Source: Hymenochaete sp. R1
Lineage: Eukaryota > Basidiomycota > Agaricomycetes > Hymenochaetales > Hymenochaetaceae
Assembly (NCBI GenBank): GCA_019400425.1
Contig: JAFREE010000086.1
Location: forward strand, 1-64,000
Length of the DNA stretch: 64,000 bases
Direction of reading: 5' to 3'
Positions 47,484 to 57,785 of this stretch are shown here, piece by piece. How positions within the stretch are numbered: the first letter of the stretch is position 1; each line of letters opens with the position of its first letter. Made by a program: the position numbers and the translations under genes. The notes beneath the pieces were generated by a model. The model was not told where the DNA came from. It did no database searches and was given only the letters and a program-made list of their open reading frames with translations.

Positions 47484-48883
47484 TTAAGGATTTGGGGTTG
47501 CTAGTCTATCAATCTCCTTCTCGGACAGTCCGTCCAGCCTTTGCAGTAGATAATCCACTTCTACCTCCTTCGTCAACGGAATGATATACTTCTTATATAA
47601 CTCTACCACTGCATCCGCCTCGATCCGTCCCCTCCATTTCGACTCACTCTCCCCCGCCCCAGGAGACTTATCTTCCTCCTCACTGCCCTCTTTACCATCA
47701 CCAGGGATCGGCACCCCATCTGCATCCACCTCACACCCATACATCCTCGCCTTCCTTCCCACCCTACCCAACAGCCGCAGCTCCACCTCCGGCTTCGTGA
47801 TCAGCCCCGCGAGCCTCTCGCGATCTCGAGAGAGGATGTGTGGGATGAACTCTGCGGGGGAGGTGCGGAATTTGGACTCGGAGACAAATTTGCCGTAGTG
47901 GATGCGTTTGGAGAGAGCTTGGAGGAGCTCGACGTCGAGTGTAGCGGCACTACCGTAGTTGCCGTCATCGTCCTCATCCTCGTCGCCATTGCCGGCTCCA
48001 TTGATGTTCTTGCCGTTCACGTTTTCGCCAGTGAAGACATGCCCGTTTGCATGTCCATTCGCACCCGGGGTTTTGGCAAACGCTCGCGAACGTGTGATGC
48101 GAGGGACGATAGCCGAAACATAAAGAGACATGATTTGATCATTGACGTTGACGGAATTAGGATGGAGGATGGTCGGGTAAGCGAGCGGTTTGAGGAGTGG
48201 GGACGGGAGTTCGGAGGTGGGCGTGAATGGTTCTTCATCGGGACTGTATTTTTCAGGAGGCGCATATAAGCACATAGTTCATGCGATATAAGATACAAAG
48301 CGAAGAATCAATTGTGGACGAACCTCGTATACCTCCTCGCTTTCGCTATTCACGCGTTGCATGGCACCAAAAGAAGACGCATATACCCAGTCAGCCAACC
48401 CGCACTCCAAATCACAAGCCTGAAATATCGAGCAAACATAATTCCAAAGACCACTCACCATGAAACGTCTCGGTCTCCTTGATAAACCATTCCAGCCAGC
48501 TCCCCTTGAACCCAAGTTCAGCAAGCTCTCCCACACCCTTTCCCCTGCGTTGTGCCTTCCCAGAGTCATCAGCCGAGTTCGTCGCTGAGTCAGGCTTGGG
48601 CCCAGTGCATGGCTCATATATACATGGATTGTACTTGAATTGCGCGCGCTCGATGAGTCCAAAAATAATAGTATCCTCGAGCCGGATGAGTGTGGATCGG
48701 ATACGCTCGAGGGAGAGCGCACTGTCAGATGGAAGTGAAGTATTGTCGGGTAAAGACAACGTCAGCGCGATGAAGCGTGCCGTTCGTATTTATATTGTAT
48801 AAGTGCATGCAGGCTAGCTCAGCTATGATAATAAGAAGGGAGAGAGGAAGCACGTACTCGCCAACCATGAAATTCTGCTGCAT
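47484..48883 (-). CDS. ARO7: Chorismate mutase
   Basis: Model on the minus strand: exons 48858-48883, 48459-48721, 48324-48345, 47484-48243; 356 aa in phase. It starts [17 protein letters not shown], and the AroQ-type all-helical fold follows: [48 protein letters not shown], the allosteric-site region, and [13 protein letters not shown] near the C-terminus. It converts chorismate to prephenate for phenylalanine and tyrosine. Exon 3 is only 22 nt, yet gives the conserved HAKxRRYTSPDE. An Asn/Gly/Asp-rich insert ([18 protein letters not shown]...) of about 50 residues and a second acidic one near the C-terminus make it about 100 residues longer than the yeast enzyme (256 aa). Confidence 0.92.
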
Positions 48884-50629
48884 CTTGTCTGGCGTCTTCC
48901 GAGTCTACGTTCAGCGGCTTGAGTCCTTCCTTTTACCGCGAGCTGAACTTTCTTTTCCTTCTCTCTCTTCCAGTGCCAACGCTCTGCGTCAAGAGTATGC
49001 AACGAAGAGGTGCAATGGAGGTGATGATAAAGGGAAGAGTTAAATGTGAGATGGGCTCGACGGCCGCAGGTGCGAGAAGTCTCAGATTGTGCGTGAGTGC
49101 GTGTGGCCAATGAATTGGAAAGGATACGCGACCGCGACTGGATTGGCTCGATGCTCGTCCATTCGACTCATCGCCCGCCCGCGCCCTCGGTCATCGATTC
49201 GGTCTGGCTTATCTTCATCTCAGCTCGCGATTTGCAGTGCCGAGAAGCAGCCAACGTCAAATAAGATGAAATAATGAGGTTAAGTGTGGTGGTGAAGGAC
49301 GACATCATGGACGGTAGATACCACCGAGCCACGTCTCCATTCAATAAATATCATATTCGCAATGTCTTCACTTACAAATTTACGGCAGATGGCGAATAAC
49401 GGAACTCCGAAGCGACTCGAAAAAGGTGAACATAATGAACCCCGCAGAAAGGTTACCAAGCGCACTGCTCAACGTTCTGGTATCATTGATAGTAATTACC
49501 AGTGACGCTGATGATGACTGAGAAGCGATCATTCACTCGGAGGCACTCTTAGAAGAACTTCCAAACAGACGGATCAAATTCAGGTTCCAGTCACAAATTC
49601 AAACGGAAATTGAGGTTTAGGTCCGTGGCGAAGGGGGCTGGGAGAGTAAAACGAAACATCAATCAATCAAGGATCAAGGGGATCAAGGGACCCGGAAGCA
49701 AGGGGCAGAACTCGGGAAGGCACCATTCAACATTTGGCATTAGATCTACAAGAGACAGGAGGACGACTGAGACCGGGCAATCAAGACAGAGACGAAGTCG
49801 AAGGTAGAGGAAGTGATGACGAGAAGCCAGGCGGAAATGAGAAGGATCCAAATCCGGAGAAAATCCGCAAGTCGATTCATGAGCAACGTAAGGGAAAAGG
49901 GGAGGAAGGAACGACAAAGCAGAACAGAACATAGAAATCCATGTATGGTAAGGGCAATCCAAAGGGGCCATACTCCAAGAAAAGGAAGAAAAAGCCATCA
50001 ATTCGGGCTTTTGAAGGACCTTGTAAATAGTAAGTAAACACGCGAATTATATATCAACCTATACCAAAGAAGAAAAAAAGCAAAAAAGAAAGGGGAGACA
50101 TACAAAAAAACAGAACGGGAAACGCAATAACACGAATCGAAACAATGAGAACGTAATCGAGCGGAGTCGAGTCAAGAAAGCTCCCAATGGATGATAATGA
50201 GGGTATATCCAATGAATAGGCGTCGCACAAGCCTCGGATTTGGATTTCCGTTCTCTCGTGAGTGAGGAGATCTGAGCTGAGGTCAGTTACGGGGAACGCA
50301 CGTCAGTAGTGAGGATTAGAATTCGACAGGGAACGAAAAAGAGGGCGAATGAACGTGGGGATTGAAATTGAAGATCCAAGGATCGCTGAGTGCGTTGACG
50401 GGCCGGTGGGTGATGGATAAATAAGAAATAAGGTGGTAGATGGAAATGGTTGAGAGATTTTGTACAGCGGGCCGGAAAAAATTAATTCCGTCTCATGGCC
50501 AACGAAGGATCGAAAATAGCGAGGGTAAAAACGGAATGGTAGATGGATTGCTGTCGCATAAATGGATCTCTGCGAAGCTCGCGGCCTCAAAGCCCTAGAT
50601 CTTAACGCGGAACACGTCTTCAGCGTTCG
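48884..50629. other. Long intergenic, no supported gene
   Basis: About 1.7 kb. The first part is the chorismate mutase promoter. From about 49600 to 50500 the plus strand is purine-rich (GGGA/AAGA stretches), likely the septin 3' region read from the other side. TTGACTCGA lies on the minus strand at 50167. Confidence 0.4.
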
Positions 50630-53126
50630 TCAAAAAGTAAACGACCCATCACACAAACCTTCAAGCAACCGCTTCCTTTCCTCTTCACTAATATTCCTCG
50701 TCGCCCTCCTCGCAAGCAACTTCTCCGTCCTGTACTTTTCATACAGTTCCTTCGTGTTCGCCTTCAACACTTTTGTATGCGTATAGAACACTGCTGTCCG
50801 TAGAGCTGCGAAATCACAGTGCGTCGGGTCGAGCACGTCTACGGTTCCCCAGCGGAAGCGGCGCACGAAGACGCCTCGTAGATCTGGCGGTGTACCGGAA
50901 AGGTATGGGAGGTGGTCAGCAGAAGCGGGGGATTTGAGTGAGGTAGTACGCGAGGCAGCCGTGGCCTTCATCACAGCACCAGAAGATACGTTTACGCTTA
51001 GTGTCGGCGTCTGCAATGCAGCAGCGTCCTTGTCGTCATGATCGAGCCTGACGTTCTCTGCGGTAGGAGTCTTCGAGTCTGCTATCCCAGCGGCGTCGCC
51101 GTTCTGTGTTGCGGGTGTTATAGGGTACCCGCTGTCAGTTGATACAGTTGAGGCGGGCCGGAGTGGCGGTGGGGCTTTTAATGCACGCCGCACGAGCCCC
51201 GTCGACTCGGGCATAATCACGGCAAATGGGAGCATGCTCGCGAACTGTTGCTGCCGTTGTCGCTTTGCCCTCGTCCTTGACGATGCTCGTTGATGGTGCG
51301 ATGACGAAGACGAGGTTGGACGAGACTGCGAGTGAGATCGCAGTTTGGGTTGGGATTGTGCGATCTCCTGGGCTTGTTGAGCGAAGTATGCTGCACTGAA
51401 ACGAACATTAGCGAGAGACTCGGGATCTGTTTGGTCCAACCGCAAGGGTACGTTCTTATCCTCTTCCTCTGCAAGCTCGATACGGGACCGAGAGGACGAA
51501 CGAGCAAGTGAACGGCGCCTCTGATCGAGCTTGATGACGGGGCGAGAACGACGTTCACCGTCATCCTCATCCTCGCTGCTGTCTGCTTCATTCCCGGACT
51601 CTGATTTGCTTACTGTCCCGTTATTCTTCGCGGACACAGTTGGGGCAGGATTTGTTGCAGCCCCATTACCGTTCACTTCAGTTAACTCAGTCGATTCTTC
51701 GGTCACAGCGTTGCCGAAAACGCTAAATCCAACTTTCGTACGGGCGAGTTCTTTTCGAATGATGGCTTTGACTTGAGAAAGCTTCTCGTCTGTGAGAGTG
51801 TCCGATTGGGCAATGATAGGGAGCACGTTGACGCGCTGCGAGAGCCGACGGATGATTTTCAGATCGATCGGGTTCATACTCAATTGACCATCATCGGTCC
51901 TTGGCGGTGCTTCCAAGTCCATCGATACACCTAGAAACGTATCCGAAAAGAAGCATGAATAACTCGCATCGATATCTCAACAATTCGAAAGACCTTCTTA
52001 CTTCTCATGAAGCTGCGCTTCGATACCAGATCTCGTTCAGAGCTCGTCATAAGCGATGATGGATCGATAAGATAGATACATCTTTGTAGATAGAAGGAGC
52101 GAATTCATTAAGATCAGACGCCCGTGGCACCAGAAAAGGTAAATCATAAAATGACGTACAAGTGGACGTGTTGGTCGCCTTTACTTTTCCGAACGACCTT
52201 GAACTCCTGTTGCATGCGTCAGTCATCCTGTCATGGTTCACATGACAACCTTGACAAACCTCGCCCATGGTATCTGCATATTGAAGGTCCAAATATTTTA
52301 CAATGTCGGACACTTGTCTCTCCAACTTTAGCTGATGGCCTTCTTGGAAGTCCAACCCGGGTGTGTCTATAAGCGACAACAGAATCCGGTCAAAGCGAGA
52401 CTCGCAAATCTCAACACAGGCAGTGTTAATGCCGTCCGTCCTGTTGCTGCTGTTGTGCATAAAGCTTTCGACGGATGCACGCTGTTCCGAAGACGCAGAA
52501 GGCGAGATGTCGGCCGTGTCAAGGAAAAGTTTGAGCAAGGATGTCTACAGGAACAAATTATTCCCGATGTCAACCGTCGAGCATACACATCATAGGAGCC
52601 AGATACGAACCTTCCCTGTCCCCTGCGCACCAACGACCATCAAGTTGAACGTAGGAGCTGCTCGTTTCCGCTGGCTGTGCCCCCGCCTGACAGTCCTCGA
52701 CGACTGTGGAGTGCTCGCCCTCTCCTGTTTTCCCCCGAACGCACTCGGTGGGTGCGTGCTCATGTACAACGACGCTATCGGCCCCGCACCATTCCTCCCA
52801 CCTTCACTTCTAAGGCCTGTCCCAACAGCCGTCCCAGACGCGCTCCTCTCCCTACTCTGACTAATGCGGAACGGCCTATGAAACGGCGGAATACCATTCT
52901 CTGCGTACGCGAAAGAGACCTTCGTCGCGCCTCCCGCGGCATACGTCTGTGGTGTCTGCGGCGGCGAATCGCGGATGGAAGCGACGTCGACGAGGTTGGA
53001 AGGCCATGCGACGCCCTGGGCTGTCATCTGCGGAAGAGAAGGCGACTGACGGAGTCCGTGCTCGTTTACCCCTCCATTGTCCGCGCCCTTTTTCTTTGTG
53101 GACTTTGTGCCGAAGCCGAGAACCAT
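50630..53126 (-). CDS. Divergent septin with long disordered insert
   Basis: Model on the minus strand: exons 52611-53126, 52260-52544, 52160-52206, 52002-52081, 50630-51930; 742 aa in phase. Start MVLGFGTKSTKKKG; about 150 disordered residues precede the GTPase. G1 is GAQGTGKTS (near 165), G3 is DTPGLDF (near 232), G4 is AQSD instead of AKAD (350-353), and the septin unique element includes CDFAALRTAVFYTHTKVLK. Between G4 and that element lies roughly 270 residues rich in Ser, Asp, Glu and Arg. Septins form filaments at septa and hyphal tips. The G4 change and the insert suggest an atypical, perhaps non-polymerising, member. No C-terminal coiled coil is evident. Confidence 0.85.
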
Positions 53127-53683
53127 GTTGATTGTTTTTACTTTTACTTTATTTCTTTCAGGGTTTTCGGACCCGATGCGTGCAATTTCAGTGATGAGTG
53201 CTGTGCTGGGCGTTTGGTGGTATGGTGAGCTCGCGGGTGAGTTATGTTGTTTGAAGCGATGAAGACCCAAGGGGATAGTGTGAGTGTGCGAATAGTTATT
53301 GGCGGCTGTACTGGATGGTATCGCCGGGGGTATTGATGTCAGCGGAACAGACGCTGCGCGTACGCTGAGCTTGACGTTGAGCACGGGAGAAATTTCAGAG
53401 AGAAAAGCGCCGTTCGCCGCCGCCTGCGACGTCGAAGTCGTATGTGGTCGTCGTGGAATGAAAGACGAAGGGGAGGGAGAGAAAGAAACCGTCGGTCGCT
53501 GTATAGAGTGCCTTTGCCGCTCCCTCGTGGGTCATACTTGCCTTATTAGGAACATCGTTCTTTCCAGGTCTTATAAAAAGTTCACTATTTTCCTTTTAAT
53601 TTTAATCCAAGTATTAGCGGTTCAATAAGTAAGCTGCGGAAAGATTTTAGTTGCATTTGAGACAGTCGTCTCTTTTGAGTCTC
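53127..53683. other. Septin promoter and ILV3 3' region
   Basis: The septin frame stays open upstream of its ATG, but with CT-rich leader-like composition. No separate gene seen. Confidence 0.4.
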
Positions 53684-55838
53684 TTAGACATCCGTAACAC
53701 ACCCATGGCTCGCGTCCGATACCGTCTTCACGTACTTGTAAAGTGTCCCCTGGCTCACTTTCAGTGGCGGCGCCTTCCATTCTTTCCTCCTTCTTTCCAT
53801 CTCCTTCTCAGACACTTGCACTGACAACGTATTCTCCACGGCATCGATGTGAATCACATCTCCATCCCTCACCAACGCGATCGGCCCGCCCTCTTGCGCC
53901 TCTGGAACCACATGCCCGATCACGAACCCATGCGACCCTCCACTGAACCGTCCGTCCGTCAAACACGCCACGTCCTGGCCAAGCCCCGCACCCATTATCA
54001 GTCCCGTTGGCTTCAACATCTCAGGCATCCCAGGCCCACCCTTCGGTCCCAAGTACCGCAGCACCACAACAGTCTTCTCGCCCTTCCGGATCGACCCGCT
54101 CTCTACGGCGTGCACAAAGTCCGCCTCCTTGTCGAATGCGCGCACTTTGCCGGTGAAACTGAGCCCTTCCTTGCCGGTGATCTTCGCGACAGCTCCGCCT
54201 GGAGCGAGGTTGCCTTTGAGGATGCGGATGTGGCCACTGGACTTGATGGGTTTGTCGAGCGGCTTAATGACGTCTTGTGTGGTGAACGAGAGTTCGCCGT
54301 GCTTCTGCGTCCACCGGTCGAGGTTCTCGCCCAAGCTCGCACCTGTGACGGTCATAGTGTTCCCGTCAATCAGGTTATTCTTGAGCAAGTATGCTAGCAC
54401 CTCTGCAACGTAATCAATCAGACAAACTCGATTTGATTTGATCTTTTTTTCAAGCAAAATTGCGTACTTGGGATACCACCAATCTTGAAGACGTCCTCCA
54501 TCACATATTTCCCACTCGGTTTCAAGTCAGCAAGGAATGGTACTCGATCTGACACCGCTTGGATATCGTCAATCGTCAGCTCGATGCCCACCGACTTCGC
54601 AATTGCAATCAAATGCAACACCGCATTCGTCGACCCGCCCAAAATCATCGTCAACACCAACGCATTCTCAAATGCCGCTCTCGTCATAATATCCCTTGGG
54701 AGGATGTTCTTCTCCAAAATATTACGCATCACCTTCCCTATCGAGTCGCATTCTGCCAACTTGTCGGGGTACTCGGCGGGAAAGGAGGATGAGCCGGGGA
54801 TGGTCATACCCATGGCTTCGGAGGCGCTTGCCATGGTGTTCGCGGTGTACATGCCACCACAAGCGCCTGGTCCGGGGCAGGCGTGTCGGATGGTGTCGGC
54901 GCGCTCTTTCTCGGCTGCTTCGGTCTGGCCATCTTGTAAGTATTTGCCATAAGCCTGGAATGCGGAGACAAGGTCGAGTTGAGGAGAGCCAGCGCACGAG
55001 CCGGGACGGATTGTTCCTCCGTATACCATGATACCAGGTCGATTTAACCTTCCCACTGAAAGATGGACAATCCAAGTTCAAATTTCTAGATTGTACTGAG
55101 AGGTAATAGAGTAAACGTACGAGCCATGAGTACCCCCGGCATGTTCTTGTCACACCCTGGCACGACAACCATCCCATCTAACCAGTGCCCACCCGCCGCG
55201 GTCTCTACGGCGTCAGCGATCAGGTCACGAGACTGTAGCGAATAGCTCATCCCTCGTGTACCCATGCTAATACCGTCACTAACGCCAACGGTCCCGAACT
55301 GGTAGCCGATTATCCCTGCCTCGACGAGAGACTTTTTGATGCGCTGTCCAAGGCCTAGGATATGTTTGTTACATCTGAGTAATGTATAGATAAGCGGGTG
55401 ATGAGGTTTAAAAAAGGACATGGGCAGCTCACGGGTTGCCTTCGTACCTGTCGGTGAGATCAGTTTAGAGCAAGCGAGAGTGAAGAAGTAGACATACCAT
55501 ACGCTTGCAACACCAACCATAGCTTTCTCAAAGTCTTCCCGGGTATCCACTCCCTCAGTAGCGTACAACATAGCCTATCATTTCACCATCAATACACACA
55601 AAAGAATTCTCTACCGTCCTCAGTTATTTTAAACGCACCTGTTGTATTCGCTTCAGCACTTTCCCCATTTCATTAGGGATGATGAACACACCTGACTTGC
55701 ACCCTGGTCCTTTGGCGCTGTTACCGTCCTGCTGTACTGGTTCATGATAGGCTTGTCATTCTGAGCTCTCGAAGAAGAACTGAAGGACCGGGTGATGACC
55801 CTCTTCGCGGCTCCTGTATTCCGGCACGGAAACACCAT
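53684..55838 (-). CDS. ILV3: Dihydroxy-acid dehydratase, mitochondrial
   Basis: Model on the minus strand: exons 55692-55838, 55498-55574, 55433-55447, 55121-55374, 54468-55055, 53684-54402; 599 aa in phase. The N-terminus ([23 protein letters not shown]) is Arg/Ser-rich, without acidic residues, as in mitochondrial presequences. The Fe-S ligand cysteines appear in [16 protein letters not shown] and [16 protein letters not shown]; the C-terminal half has [19 protein letters not shown]. It forms 2-keto acids in valine, isoleucine and leucine synthesis. Exon 3 is just 15 nt and carries most of the WYEGNP motif. The long first intron (about 117 nt) could hide another small exon, but the join GASQ-AMLYAT matches the family. 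Confidence 0.95.
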
Positions 55839-56270
55839 TTCCTAAAGAACCTTTTCGACGACTACTAAAAAAGGTGTGCGCAAGGAAGATGATAGGTCTA
55901 GGAAGTACACTGGTATTGGTTAGAGTTTAGCAGATAGAATTTCCCAGTATAAATGGCTTACAGTCGAACGAAGCTGGGCGGGGGCCACAGAACAGGTCAC
56001 CAGTGACTCAAGTCGACTTCTTTTTTGTGTTTGTGCAGTTCCTGCAAATCCCTCGAATTTCACTGGGCAAATATAGGGTCACCTGATCGTGAGTGCAACC
56101 TTCCAATTCAGTCTTACTAACAAACAACGCGTAAACTGGGTGCCGTGTCAATCAGCCTGAGGGCGGGAGTGACCCCTTTCTCCACGCCATCATCGACTTC
56201 TGCTTCGGTACGATCAGGAAGGAAACATAAAGTCTTTCTATCAGATAAATAGCATCGACACTGTTATTAA
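55839..56270. other. Divergent promoter between ILV3 and the membrane protein gene
   Basis: No coding signal. TGACTCAAGTCGAC near 56006 resembles a Gcn4-type amino-acid control site (TGACTCA), which would suit ILV3. Confidence 0.45.
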
Positions 56271-56949
56271 ATGGCCGAGTTAAGAAAACGAGCTAAGAAT
56301 CAGTCACATCGGATCGATGAGGACCTGGACGAGGCGCGCGTACTGGACGAGCAAGGTGGACTGAAGTTTCGACATTTGCTATCTCATCGGCTTAATAAAT
56401 CCCCTCTTAGAGCAGGAAGAGGTTATCGGTGACCTACAGCAACGAGCTACGAGTCTTGACCGACGTCTCTTTCTCCAAACTCGAGGCTACACACTATTAT
56501 CGCTTATTTTGTAAGGGACTTTCCTTTCCTTTCAGATCTGGAAAGCTTATTATTCTAATGATTTATACCATAGCCACATATACCTCCTGTATAACCCGTC
56601 ATTTATTTCAGATTCGCCCATATTTTTCCCGCGCATGTTTGTGCTGGTACAACTTATGTCCCAAGCGAGCCTTCTTTTCCTACTCACCCCAGAGTATACG
56701 AGTCCGATCCACCTACGCCTCGCACACAATCACGAATTTCACACATACTTCAAATACGGCAACCTCGCTCTATCGTGCATAGCTCCCATCGTATCGCTAA
56801 TATCGAAACGAAGTTGGCATCAGACTGGCGTGTGGGGAGTGGCGCCGATATTGATCGTGTTTGCGTTCGTCATGCTGAAGTCCGTGAAGGAAAGCCGGGA
56901 AGGACTTGAGAAGTTGGAAAAGCTGAAATACGAAGCCAAGGGGGCTTGA
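56271..56949 (+). CDS. Small coiled-coil membrane protein, unknown
   Basis: Not recognised. Working model: exons 56271-56355, 56411-56510, 56536-56588, 56612-56949; 191 aa in phase. The N-terminus is a charged coiled coil (DEDLDEARVLDEQ, EEVIGDLQQRATSLDRRL). Then come about four hydrophobic segments (LIILMIYTIATYTS; MFVLVQLMSQASLLFLL; LALSCIAPIVSLIS; GVAPILIVFAFVML) and a charged helical tail. This fits a small organelle or ER membrane protein. The join between exons 2 and 3 needs a 25-nt intron (56511-56535), and the next intron is 23 nt, both shorter than any normal fungal intron. The middle of the model, or the sequence itself, may therefore be wrong. Confidence 0.5.
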
Positions 56950-57785
56950 ATTCGGACCGAGCATTGTTCAAAGGCCTCGGTCCCTGGTCCCTTATGTTTT
57001 TCTTTTCTTTTTAAATATTCTTCGACCATGTAGCCGGGGCATGTTTCCTAGCGGATTTGTATCATTACGTTTTGAGTAGCTCTTGGTTGCGCGTCCGCTT
57101 GCGCTTATTCCTGTCTCGAGCTCGCTTTCCTGTCTATTGTCGAGGTTGTTCGCCTCTCTGGATCGGAGCGTAGTGGGTCAGGACCTCGATCCAAAAGCTT
57201 CACAGTGGGGATGTTTGTATTTATTTTGGCAATGCTCTACCCTCTGGGTAGGATTTTATTAGGTGAGTTTCGTGAGGTAAGAACTAGGTGTACAAGACTA
57301 GATTAATCACAGTCACAAACGGGATCAAAGCAAGCACCGAACGGAACACTTGGGCACAACATAGGAACGGAAGCAATTATCAACGAAAGGAGGGGGCGGA
57401 AGTTGAGTATCGAATAGAGGCATTAAGGTAATAAATCAATACTAAAACTGAAGACTTGTAAAAGGGGGAATGTTATACGATGAACTAAGATAATAAATAG
57501 TAGATTCTTTCAAGTAGAGTAGAGTAAAGAGAAATGAGAAATGAAATGATAAAATTTGAAGTCAAGGGCTGAGAATGAATGAAAGGCGAGGGAGGCGCCG
57601 ACTATTTGGGCCGCTTCATCTCCCCTCTTCAACCTCTCCGTCGCCGTTGCTCATCCCTTCGTCTTCCCCCTTCTCCGTCGTCCTCATCCACCCTCGTCAT
57701 CGCCGTTGTCAGCGGCGCCAGAAATCCCCCTTCAATTCCCAGATGTCTCATCAGACTCAAGTCTCAGCGTGTCCAGCAGCGCAGC
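56950..57785. other. Convergent 3' region
   Basis: AT- and A-rich (57300-57560), between the membrane protein gene and the minus-strand Zn2Cys6 gene. No gene seen. Confidence 0.4.
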
